From Citreicoccus inhibens (GTDB lineage Bacteria; Myxococcota; Myxococcia; Myxococcales; Myxococcaceae), in contig NZ_JAHNZT010000047.1 of the NCBI RefSeq assembly GCF_019039035.1, positions 1-48,892 of the forward strand: a stretch of DNA of 48,892 bases. The letters run 5' to 3'. The notes under the pieces are model-generated. The model was not told the origin of the DNA. It searched no databases and saw only the letters and a list, made by a program, of their open reading frames with translations. Both the position numbers and the translations under genes were made by a program. Below are positions 1 through 8,164 of the stretch, in pieces (position 1 is the first letter of the stretch; each line of letters begins with the position of its first letter).

Positions 1-1037
1 TCCGCGCCGCGCCGGAGCCGGCCCGCGCGCCCACTCCCGCGCCCACGGCGCATGCGCGCACGCCTGTGCCCGCCGCGCCTCCGACTCGCGCCGCCACCGT
101 GACGCCGCTCGCGCCCGCCGCTCCGGCCATGTCCGCCGCGGACGCGGCCGAGCTGCGCACCCTGCGAGCCCGGGTGGCGGAGCTCCAGGGCGCGCTGGAG
201 GACTCGCGCACGCAGGCCACGCAGGCCGAGGATCGCGTGCGGGAGCTGGAGTCCGAGCTCGAGACCCAGTCCACCGAGTTGGAGACCGCGCGCTCCAGCG
301 CGGGGAAGAACGACAAGGACACCTTCGCCCTCCGCGACGCGGTCAACAAGCGCGACAAGGAGATCCTCCGCCTCAAGACGGAGATGAACCAGAAGGACCA
401 GGAGATCGTCGAGCTGAAGGATCAGCACCTGGAGCTGGAGCAGAAGGCGAGCACCGCCGACGGGGAGATGTCCCGCCGCGACGCGCAGATCAAGACGCTC
501 ACCACCAAGACGGAGCAGCTCGCCACGGAGCGCAAGCGCGTGGATCAGCAACTCGCCGCCGCCAAGGACGAGGCCCGGGGCGCGGGCGCGAAGCTGACGG
601 CGCTGCAGACCGAGCTGGAGCAGCACCAGGCCCAGAGCCAGGCGCTCCACGCGGAGCTGGAGGAGCTGCGCGGGCGCACCGGCGCCCTCGAGTCGGACGT
701 CCAGGCCGCGCGCGACGAGGCCGACAGCCTCCGTCCCCAGTTGGATGCGGCGCAGCAGGAGTCCGAGGCGATCCGCGGACAGCTCGAGCAGGCGCAGGCG
801 GACCTGGAGGCACAGGGCACGCGGGCGGCCGAGGAAGCCGAGGGCCTCCGCGCGCGCATCGCCGAGTTGGAGCAGGCCGCGGTGCACAGCGAGGAGCGCG
901 TCACGAAGCTCTACGCGCGCATCAAGGGCGACGAGAAGCTCCGCGAGAAGACCAAGAAGGCCCTGGCCATCGCGCAGCAGCTGTTGGAGGAGCCGGGCTC
1001 GGCCGTCGGCGAGGACGGCGACGAGGCTGCGGCCTGA
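1..1037 (+). CDS. FrzS/AglZ-like coiled-coil motility protein, 5'-truncated
   Basis: The reading frame is open from the window edge (first full codon at 3), so this is the C-terminal part of a larger protein. A Pro/Ala-rich linker (about 45 residues) is followed by roughly 280 residues of nearly uninterrupted heptad coiled coil rich in Glu, Gln, Ala and Leu. It ends in a conserved-looking segment containing KGDEKLREKTKKALAIAQQL and an acidic tail. In myxobacteria this layout is known from FrzS and AglZ, which carry an N-terminal pseudo-receiver domain, a linker and a coiled coil, and act at the cell pole and in gliding complexes. The short coiled coil after the linker fits FrzS (about 550 aa) better than AglZ (about 1400 aa), but the receiver domain lies outside the window. 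A GTG at 66 could be an internal start; I think the protein begins upstream. Confidence 0.6.
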   Translation, partial: RAAPEPARAPTPAPTAHARTPVPAAPPTRAATVTPLAPAAPAMSAADAAELRTLRARVAELQGALEDSRTQATQAEDRVRELESELETQSTELETARSSAGKNDKDTFALRDAVNKRDKEILRLKTEMNQKDQEIVELKDQHLELEQKASTADGEMSRRDAQIKTLTTKTEQLATERKRVDQQLAAAKDEARGAGAKLTALQTELEQHQAQSQALHAELEELRGRTGALESDVQAARDEADSLRPQLDAAQQESEAIRGQLEQAQADLEAQGTRAAEEAEGLRARIAELEQAAVHSEERVTKLYARIKGDEKLREKTKKALAIAQQLLEEPGSAVGEDGDEAAA

Positions 1038-1046
1038 AGTCAGCAC

Positions 1047-1076
1047 GGGGAGGCGCGGCGCTCACCGCCCCTCCCC
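1047..1076. terminator. Hairpin between convergent genes
   Basis: Seven-base arms GGGGAGG (1047-1053) and CCTCCCC (1070-1076) sit between the stop codon at 1037 and the convergent stop at 1087. Two more G-C pairs can form inside with a small bulge. The plus-strand side continues into a pyrimidine-rich run. It probably serves both genes. Confidence 0.5.
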
Positions 1077-1086
1077 TCCTTCCGCT

Positions 1087-2225
1087 TCAGTGACCGTCCT
1101 TCTTGGGCGCGGTCTTCTTCTCGAGCAGCTTCTTCGCGAAGGCCTGCACGGCGGACGGGACGTTCTTGTCGCGCGACAGGTCCTTCAGCTCGGTTTCCCG
1201 CACCATGTTGAGGAACTTCATGGTGACGGTGAGGGGCACCTTGGGGTTCTTCAGGAGCGCGAGCTTCACCTTCTGATTCTTGGTCCACTCGCGGTTGTTG
1301 TAGATGACGCGAAGCACGTCATCGGTCATCGCGCGGTTGGCGGCGGCGGACAGCACCTCGCCATCCGTGATGCGCGGACTGCGGATGGCGGCCACGCTCA
1401 CCAGCTTGTTGGTGTCTCGGATGAGCGCCGTGCGGGCCTCCTTGTTGCCCAGCGTCGCCAGCTTGATCTTCTCCGAGATGGACATCTTCAGGATGCGCTG
1501 AGAGAGCGTCAGCCGCTTGCCCTCGTCCATGGGCGCGGCCTCCTCCTGCGCCACGTCCTGGAACTCCTGGAGGACCTGCTCGGCGGTGGGGCCCGCGTCG
1601 GGCGGCGGGGCCTCGGCGGCCTCGGGGCCGAAGAGGCGCACGCGCGCGGCCTTCATCTGCGGCACGTCCGTCATCATCAGGCCGCTGCGCACCGCGAAGT
1701 CACAGACGCCGTCGATGAGCGACACCGTCGCGTTCGGGTTCGCGCAGAGGTTGCGCAGGATGTCCTCGTGGCGCAGCAGGCGGAGCTGGTTCTGGCTGAT
1801 GATCTCCGCCAGCTTCGCGCTGCAGTTTCCCGCCACCCCGGCCACCGCGTCGTCCGGCGTCTCGGGGTTGAGGATGAGCATCTCCGCGTAGGCTTCCTTG
1901 TCCTTGAGTTGACCCAGGAAGAAGCCCAGCACCTGAGGCTGCACGCCCTCGTCACGCAGCGCCGAGCCCAGGATGCGGTCCGGCAGCCCCAGGCATGTCT
2001 TCGCCGCCGTCTCGCGCACGCCCGCGTCGGGATCGAACGTGAGCATGTACAGCGCGCCCACCATGTCCGAGGGATTCAGGGGCACCAGCGACTTGGCGGC
2101 CATCATCCGCAGCGGCACGGGCGCGGCCGGATCCACATGCTTGCGCAGGTTGGGCGGGAGGAACTCCGCGTTGAAGGGACAGCCGGGGGGCGGAGCCGGA
2201 ATGTTGTCGGCGGGGGTCGCGGTGC

Positions 2226-2229
<4 letters not shown>
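1087..2229 (-). CDS. Helical-repeat hypothetical protein
   Basis: A 380-residue protein with no signal peptide or membrane segment. The body is alpha-helical with repeated short units (for example around residues 45-75, 95-140 and 255-350) in which Leu, Ala, Asn and Pro recur at similar spacing. This resembles HEAT/leucine-rich-variant solenoids. A linker rich in Ala, Glu and Pro splits the protein near residues 200-230, and the end is Lys-rich. Its ATG overlaps the coaX stop by four bases (ATGA), so the two genes are probably translationally coupled. I do not recognise a specific family and assign no function; protein-protein interaction is only suggested by the repeat character. Confidence 0.75.
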
Positions 2230-3005
<776 letters not shown>

Positions 3006-3052
3006 ACTCTACCTTGAAGGCGGGCCTGGCGACCGCCGCCGTGCCGCGAACC

Positions 3053-4129
3053 TCAAGACGACCGAACATCCTGGCGCGGTCGCAGCCGCTCCACGTCGCC
3101 GGCCAACACCCGCTCCAGCACACCCGCCTCGGTGCGCACGAGCAGCGCGCCCGACGGGTCGATGTCCTCGGCCCTCCCGCGCAGCTCACTGCGGTCCGTG
3201 CGGACCAGGACGTCCTGCCCCAGGGTGCTGGACAGCGCCTTCCAGCGCGCCCGTACGGGCTCGAACCCCGCCTCCAGGTAGCGATCCAGCCACTCCTCCA
3301 GGCGCGTCCACAGGGCGGCGGTGAACGCGGCGCGCGCCACCCGCTTGCCCAGCGCGATGGAGAGCGACGTCGCCGACTCGCGCAGTTCCTCCGGGAAGTG
3401 CTCCAGGGTCGAGTTGAGGTTGACGCCCACGCCCACGACGACGAAGTGGACCCGCTCGGGCTCGGCGGACAGCTCCGTGAGGATGCCCGCCACCTTGCGA
3501 CCGCCGATCTGCACATCGTTGGGCCACTTGATGGCCGCGTCGCTGCCGGCCTCGCGCAATGCCTCGGCCAAGGCCACGGCCGCCACGAGCGTCAGCTCCG
3601 GCGCGCGCTGCGGCGGCAGCTCGGGGCGGAGGATGGCGGAGAAGTAGAGGTTGAGCCCCGCCGGCGACGCCCAGGCCCGGCCTCGGCGGCCCTTGCCCGC
3701 GGTCTGTTGCTCGGCCACCACCACCTCGCCGTGCTCGGCACCGTCCTGCGCGCGGCGGAAGGCGGCCTCGTTGGTCGAGCCGATGGTCTCGTGGTGGTGG
3801 ATGACGCGACCGAGGTCACGCGTGCCGAGCAGTGGGCCCAGCTCCAGCGCGCTCAGCCGATCCGGGACCTCGACCAGGCGGTAGCCCCGGGCGGGCACCG
3901 CCTCGATGACGTAGCCCTTGAGCCGCAGGGCCTCCACGCGCTTCCACACCGCGGTGCGCGACAACCCCAGCTTGCTGGAGAGCACCTCCCCGGACAGGTA
4001 CGCGTCCCCTCCCTCGGAGAGGAAGCCCAGGATGAGTTCCTCCTGCGTCTGCTCACTCGTGTCAGCGGCCACGTCTGCCCTGCCTCTCGAAGAAGCCCGC
4101 AGGCTAGGGAGCGAGGACGCGCCTTTCAA
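3053..4129 (-). CDS. birA: Biotin-[acetyl-CoA-carboxylase] ligase / biotin repressor BirA
   Basis: Attaches biotin to the carrier lysine of biotin-dependent carboxylases through biotinyl-AMP. The N-terminal winged helix (LSGEVLSSKLGLSRTAVWKR) suggests a bifunctional repressor-ligase of the E. coli BirA type. The catalytic domain shows the biotinyl-AMP loop GKGRRGRAWASPAGLN and KWPNDVQIGGRKVAGIL, and a short C-terminal SH3-like domain follows. The longest frame starts at 4129, but a GTG at 4072 has GAGAGG ten bases upstream and gives a 339-residue protein beginning just before the winged helix. I think 4072 is the more likely start. No biotin synthesis genes are nearby. Confidence 0.93.
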   Translation of the reverse strand: MKGASSLPSLRASSRGRADVAADTSEQTQEELILGFLSEGGDAYLSGEVLSSKLGLSRTAVWKRVEALRLKGYVIEAVPARGYRLVEVPDRLSALELGPLLGTRDLGRVIHHHETIGSTNEAAFRRAQDGAEHGEVVVAEQQTAGKGRRGRAWASPAGLNLYFSAILRPELPPQRAPELTLVAAVALAEALREAGSDAAIKWPNDVQIGGRKVAGILTELSAEPERVHFVVVGVGVNLNSTLEHFPEELRESATSLSIALGKRVARAAFTAALWTRLEEWLDRYLEAGFEPVRARWKALSSTLGQDVLVRTDRSELRGRAEDIDPSGALLVRTEAGVLERVLAGDVERLRPRQDVRSS

Positions 4130-4162
4130 CCTCCGAGCGCGGGACGCTGCGTCGCTCGCCCG

Positions 4163-4786
4163 TCAGCCCGCCGTCGGAGAGGTGGGCGCCGGTGGGCTCG
4201 CGGCGGGCCGCAGCTGAAAGGACTCGAGCGACAGCGAGGTCTGCGGGACGCGCTGGCCGTCGTGCTCGGCCGCCACCTCCACGCGCACCATGCCCACGCC
4301 CGGCGCGAAGGTCATGGTGTTGATCAGCGTGGTGCGGGTGTCCACGCGGTTGCGGCCTTCCACCTGGACGCAGTTCTGGAAGGTGCCGGCAGGGGCCTCG
4401 CAGGAGGCTCCTGCCTGGAGGATCTGATAGCGCTCCGTGGAGGACACCGACACCACGTTGGTCCACGAGCGCCCCGTCTCCAGCGGGCCTCGCAGGAGGT
4501 AGCGCTTGGGGTCGCGCAGGCCGAAGCCGTCCACCGCGAGCTGACCGCCCTGGCTGTCGAGGAAGAAGCCGGCCTCCTCCTTGACGATCTCCACCGTGAC
4601 GGCCTTGTCGTCGCGCCCGTTGACCCGGTACGTCCAGCGGTTGCCCACCGCGAGGGGGTAGTACTCCGATAGCGACGCGATGGAGGACGCGGAGGACTCC
4701 GCCTCCACATGCTTCGCGCAGCCAGAGCCCGCGAGCGCCAGGGACACCAGGGCCGCGCTTCCTACCGAGAACAGCGAGTGCTTCAT
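4163..4786 (-). CDS. Putative lipoprotein of unknown function
   Basis: A 207-residue protein starting MKHSLFSVG with a hydrophobic signal and a lipobox ending in Cys (LAGSGC), so it is predicted to be lipid-anchored in the cell envelope. The mature part begins with a Ser/Ala-rich stretch, then a beta-rich region with YYPLAVGNRWTYRV, a motif frequent in bacterial lipoproteins of unknown role. Two cysteines (around GASCEAPAGTFQNC) may form a disulfide. The ATG at 4786 is one base after the stop codon of the HEAT-repeat lipoprotein gene (TGAcATG), which supports co-transcription and coupling. The longer open frame upstream to 4996 overlaps that gene and is rejected. Confidence 0.82.
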   Translation of the reverse strand: MKHSLFSVGSAALVSLALAGSGCAKHVEAESSASSIASLSEYYPLAVGNRWTYRVNGRDDKAVTVEIVKEEAGFFLDSQGGQLAVDGFGLRDPKRYLLRGPLETGRSWTNVVSVSSTERYQILQAGASCEAPAGTFQNCVQVEGRNRVDTRTTLINTMTFAPGVGMVRVEVAAEHDGQRVPQTSLSLESFQLRPAASPPAPTSPTAG

Positions 4787-4787
4787 G

Positions 4788-5705
4788 TCAGGGCTCCGCG
4801 TGGTCCGAGCCACGCGCCTCCGCGTTGGCGTGCTTGCGTGATGCGTAGAGCGTGTCGAGGGCCTGCTGCGCGGCGGCCTGCACCGACGGCGTGTCATGGC
4901 CCTGGGCGACCGTGTAGAGGTAGGCCTCGGCCTCGGGGCCTCCGATCTCGCCCACCGCGAAGACGATCTCCTGAACGAAGCCGGTGTCTCGGCCACGCGC
5001 CAGGTCGATGAGCGCGGGCACCGCGCCTCGGGCCTTCATCTCCGCCAGAGAGCCGATGGTGCGGCGCACCACGTCCGCGTCGCTGGTGTCCTTCAGCCGC
5101 TCGATGAGCAGCGGTGCGGCGGCGGGATGCTTGCGCTCGGCCAGGGTGCGCAGCGCGAACTCGCGGATGCGGGCGTCGCGGGCGCGCAGGTCCGCCACGA
5201 GCTGATCGTCTCCGCGCTCCAGCGCCGCGAGTTGGAGCACCGCGGACTCAGTCAACTGCCGCAGCGCGGACTCCAGCGCGGACCGCATGGCCGCACGGCG
5301 GCCCTCCACCGTGTCCGGGTCAACGACCGCCTCGCCCAGCCCCACCACTTCGTAGCGCTGAGGCAGGTCTCCGCCAAAGCGCTCCAACGAGAGGCTGGCG
5401 CCGACCTCGGCGTAGCTGTGCGGGTTGCCGTCCTTCAGTACCTCGCGGGTGAACGGGACTTCCAGCGTGAGCCGCCAGGGACGGGCCTTGCGAGGGACCT
5501 CCTCTCCGAGTTGCTCGAATCGACCGGAGGCGTTGAGCGCCTCGCTGAAGAGGATGCGGACCCCCTCGGGTCCCATGCCGAGCAGCGCGTTATCTCGCAC
5601 CGTGGTGCCCGACAGCTCCACCGGCGCCACAGGATGGCGCGGCGCCTGCGAGCGGCAGGCGCTGAGGAGCACGAGGCAGGAGGCGAGCAGCAAGGCCGGC
5701 TTCAT
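4788..5705 (-). CDS. HEAT-repeat lipoprotein
   Basis: A 305-residue protein starting MKPALLLASCLVLLSACRS, with a signal peptide and lipobox LSAC. The first half is beta-rich and unrecognised. From about residue 180 to 300 at least three HEAT-like helical pairs are visible, with typical spacing of Arg/Asp, Leu and Ala (for example DARIREFALRTLAER, TSDADVVRRTIGSLAEM and TPSVQAAAQQALDTL). HEAT repeats commonly form protein-binding solenoids, so a scaffolding role in the envelope is plausible but unproven. It is the upstream gene of a two-gene unit with the lipoprotein at 4163-4786. The extension of the frame upstream to 5933 runs through the 21-bp tandem repeats and is not coding in my view. Confidence 0.83.
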   Translation of the reverse strand: MKPALLLASCLVLLSACRSQAPRHPVAPVELSGTTVRDNALLGMGPEGVRILFSEALNASGRFEQLGEEVPRKARPWRLTLEVPFTREVLKDGNPHSYAEVGASLSLERFGGDLPQRYEVVGLGEAVVDPDTVEGRRAAMRSALESALRQLTESAVLQLAALERGDDQLVADLRARDARIREFALRTLAERKHPAAAPLLIERLKDTSDADVVRRTIGSLAEMKARGAVPALIDLARGRDTGFVQEIVFAVGEIGGPEAEAYLYTVAQGHDTPSVQAAAQQALDTLYASRKHANAEARGSDHAEP

Positions 5706-5777
5706 GGGCCCCCTTACGCTAACACTCCCGCGTGGGCCGCACCCGATTCGCGTGCAGGCGAAGTTCAGCCCGCCCAC

Positions 5778-5861
5778 CTGCCGACAGGCTCCTGCTCGCT
5801 GCCGACAGGCTCCTGCTCGCTGCCGACAGGCTCCTGCTCGCTGCCGACAGGCTCCTGCTCG
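5778..5861. repeat. Four perfect 21-bp tandem repeats
   Basis: Units at 5778-5798, 5799-5819, 5820-5840 and 5841-5861 are identical (each begins CTGCCGACAG and ends CTCCTGCTCG). The array lies between the start of the HEAT lipoprotein gene (5705) and the stop of the HARE protein gene (5976). A GGAGGAGGAGG run follows immediately. No gene is likely to read through it. Confidence 0.95.
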
Positions 5862-5904
5862 GAGGAGGAGGCAGCAAGACGCCACGGAGCCCGTGCGCTG
5901 CGAA

Positions 5905-5937
5905 TGAGGCGGGGAGGCATCAACCTCCCCCACCTCA
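5905..5937. terminator. Hairpin downstream of the HARE-domain gene
   Basis: The stem GGGGAGG (5911-5917) / CCTCCCC (5924-5930) has a six-base loop. It is extended outward by TGAGG (5905-5909) and CCTCA (5933-5937) across a small asymmetric bulge. It lies 39 bases past the minus-strand stop at 5976. No clear U-tract is present, so it could also be a structural element. Confidence 0.4.
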
Positions 5938-5942
5938 GGACA

Positions 5943-5969
5943 CGCGCTCGTGGAGCAACCACGAGCGCG
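5943..5969 (-). terminator. Strong 11-bp stem hairpin after the HARE-domain gene
   Basis: Perfect inverted repeat CGCGCTCGTGG (5943-5953) / CCACGAGCGCG (5959-5969) with loop AGCAA, beginning seven bases after the stop codon at 5976. Its position fits a terminator. The U-tract is missing, as is common in GC-rich genomes. Confidence 0.6.
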
Positions 5970-5975
5970 CGCGGT

Positions 5976-8066
5976 TCAGCTCTCTCCGCCTTCCGTCGGA
6001 CCCGCGCTCGGCGCAGGGGCCGCGGCCTCCTTGCGCTCCGGCTCGGACTCCTCCGCAACAGGCGCGCTCGCGGCCTCCGCGGCTGCCGTCACGGCCGCAG
6101 CGAGAGGGCTTCCCTCGCTCGGCGTCGCGACTGACGGCATCTCACTGGCGGCATCGCTCGCTCCTGACGCCGTGAACTCGCTCGTCGGCGCAGGGGTGGC
6201 ATCCGTTGACGCCGCAGCCTCACCCGCTCCAGGCGTGGCCTCCGCGGGCGCGGCAGCCTCACCCGTCGGCGCGGCAGCGTCACCCGGGGTGCCCTCGGCT
6301 CCGCGGTTGCCACGCCCCCGGCGCCCACGACGGCGGCGGCGGCGGCGCTTGCGCTCGGAAGGAGTGCCCTCGGCAGCCCCTTCCGGCGAGCCTTCCGCGC
6401 GGCCTCCGGCGACGAACGCGCTGGCGGCCTCGAGGTCCTCGTCGTCACCCTCTTCGTCGCCCTCCTCGCCGTCATCGTCTTCGGAGGACGGCGTGAAGCC
6501 AGCTCCAGCGGCCGGCGCGGTGACCTTGGCGGGTGCCTCGCGCGTGGCCTCGGCCGAGGTCGAGGCCTCACGCCCCGTGGCCTCACCTTCGGCGGCGACC
6601 TTGGACGCCTCGCGGGACTCGCGCTCTTCGCGCGCGCGGCGCTTCTCACGGCGCCGCTCCGAGCGCTCGGAACGCTCCGTCGACTCGGCGGGCGCGGCCT
6701 CCGCGGTCTCACCCTCCGCGCCTTCCTCGCGCGCCTGCTTCTCGTGCTTGCGCTCCTCGCGGCGGCGCTGGGCCTCGTCGGCGTCGACCTTCGCGGCATC
6801 GAAGAACTTGTCGTCGATGTCGTACAGCTCCACCTGCGTGACGGTGACGGCCGTCTTCGCCTCGAGGAACTTCTCCCCGAGCGCGTCGCCGCACCAGAGC
6901 ATCACCAGCGCGCCGCTGGCCTGCGCCTCGGAGCGCGCGTCGCCGCGCACGTCCCCCGCGCTGACCAACAAGCCGACCTGCGCCGAGTAGTGGCCCAGGT
7001 CACGCCGCAGCTCCTGCACCGTCTTGCGATCGATGGCCGGCGCGCCCTTCAGCATACGCACCGCGTAGCGCAGCTCCACGCTGCCCTCGCGCTTGCGCGC
7101 CGTGAGCAAGGGGCCTTCCTTCGAGCGCTTGGCGACCTTCAGCTCGCGGAAGCCCAGCCCGTGCATCATCTTCACCACGGACTTCTCGAAGGTGCCGACC
7201 TCCAGGTCGCCCAAGCGCTTGCGCAGCGCCCGAGCCACCGCGCGCCGCGCGTCCTTGAGCACCGTGCGCACCGTGGTGATGAGCGCGGCATCCACCGCCG
7301 CCTCGCCCGTGGCCGCAGCCGACGGCTTGCTCAGCACCGGACGGCCACCCTCCAACGGAATGCCGAGCGCCTGCGCGAACGCGGCCTGGAGCTCCAGGGG
7401 CGGCGCCTCGCTGGGCATGCCCGCGCGCTCCAACGTCACCTCGCCCGTCTCCTTGTTCAGCGAGTACTGAGGGCGGCGACCCGCATCGATGCGGCGCTGG
7501 TTGTCCTCCAGCAGGGCGGTGAGCACCGCCTCCACCGTGGTCTCCTCCGCGCACAGCTCCTTGCCACGAGCCCGCTCGATGATCTGATCCGTGCGCAGCG
7601 CGACCTCGGCCTCGCTGAGGATCTCGAACACCACCTCGGGCAGCGGCGGGAAGCGCTTGCGGCGGCCACCCCGCTCCTCTTCCTCGTCGCGGCGACGCTT
7701 GCGCTCGCTGCCACGGCCCGCCACCCGCACGTTGTCCGTGCGCGGTTCGGGGTGTCGCTCCACCGGACGCAGCGGAGGGAGATCCTCCTCGACGTGCGGC
7801 TCAAGCACTCCAGTCTGCGCCAGCGCCTCGGCATCCTCGGGGAGCGACCAATCCGTCAGCGCGAAGGTGTCCTTCGCGGTGACAATGACCTTGCGATCCC
7901 GCGTGCGGCGCGCCATGGCAGCGAGGCGCGACAACATCGTCACCTCGGGCGTCTTGCCGACGTGGGACAGCAGGTTCTGCTGGATGGATTTCTCCGTGAT
8001 TTCGAGGAAATGCAGGGGGCGCCCTTCGCTCTCCAGGACGCGGAGCGCGGCCTCGTAAAATGTCAT
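5976..8066 (-). CDS. HARE-HTH / Mrr-like protein with long charged tail
   Basis: 696 residues in three parts. Residues 1-70 form a HARE-HTH domain (FYEAALRVLESEGRPLHFLEI through to DTFALTDW). A second, related winged helix follows at about 145-210 (PEVVFEILSEAEVALRTDQI). Residues about 275-420 resemble an Mrr-type restriction-endonuclease fold: LGFRELKV, a central strand YAVRMLKG, a helix VQELRRDLGHYSAQVGLLVSAGD, then LVMLWCGDAL. The usual catalytic lysine strand (Q.K of Mrr) reads AVRM, so activity may be lost. From about 430 the protein is a low-complexity tail, Arg/Glu-rich, then strongly acidic, then KRRRRRRRGRRGRGN, then Ala/Pro/Thr-rich; this looks RNA- or DNA-binding and disordered. 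HARE domains are known to pair with nuclease folds. No methylase or defence gene is adjacent. Confidence 0.72.
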   Translation of the reverse strand: MTFYEAALRVLESEGRPLHFLEITEKSIQQNLLSHVGKTPEVTMLSRLAAMARRTRDRKVIVTAKDTFALTDWSLPEDAEALAQTGVLEPHVEEDLPPLRPVERHPEPRTDNVRVAGRGSERKRRRDEEEERGGRRKRFPPLPEVVFEILSEAEVALRTDQIIERARGKELCAEETTVEAVLTALLEDNQRRIDAGRRPQYSLNKETGEVTLERAGMPSEAPPLELQAAFAQALGIPLEGGRPVLSKPSAAATGEAAVDAALITTVRTVLKDARRAVARALRKRLGDLEVGTFEKSVVKMMHGLGFRELKVAKRSKEGPLLTARKREGSVELRYAVRMLKGAPAIDRKTVQELRRDLGHYSAQVGLLVSAGDVRGDARSEAQASGALVMLWCGDALGEKFLEAKTAVTVTQVELYDIDDKFFDAAKVDADEAQRRREERKHEKQAREEGAEGETAEAAPAESTERSERSERRREKRRAREERESREASKVAAEGEATGREASTSAEATREAPAKVTAPAAGAGFTPSSEDDDGEEGDEEGDDEDLEAASAFVAGGRAEGSPEGAAEGTPSERKRRRRRRRGRRGRGNRGAEGTPGDAAAPTGEAAAPAEATPGAGEAAASTDATPAPTSEFTASGASDAASEMPSVATPSEGSPLAAAVTAAAEAASAPVAEESEPERKEAAAPAPSAGPTEGGES

Positions 8067-8124
8067 CGAGTATTCCCCAAGAATTCCGAACGGTTACAAA
8101 AATGTAGGTCCGTATAGGTGGCGG

Positions 8125-8154
8125 ATGCTAGCCACCGCTAAACTGGCTTGTCAA
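8125..8154 (-). promoter_or_regulatory. Sigma-70-like promoter of the HARE-domain gene
   Basis: In the AT-richer 98-bp divergent region, the minus strand carries a perfect -35 TTGACA (8154 to 8149) and TAGCAT (8130 to 8125) at 18-bp spacing. This predicts a start near 8118 and a leader of about 50 nt. A GGGGA site precedes the ATG at 8066. Confidence 0.5.
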
Positions 8155-8164
8155 CGAACGTAAG

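Noticed and set aside
5778-5861. CRISPR array.
   Set aside because: The units abut with no spacers and are only 21 bp; this is a simple tandem repeat.
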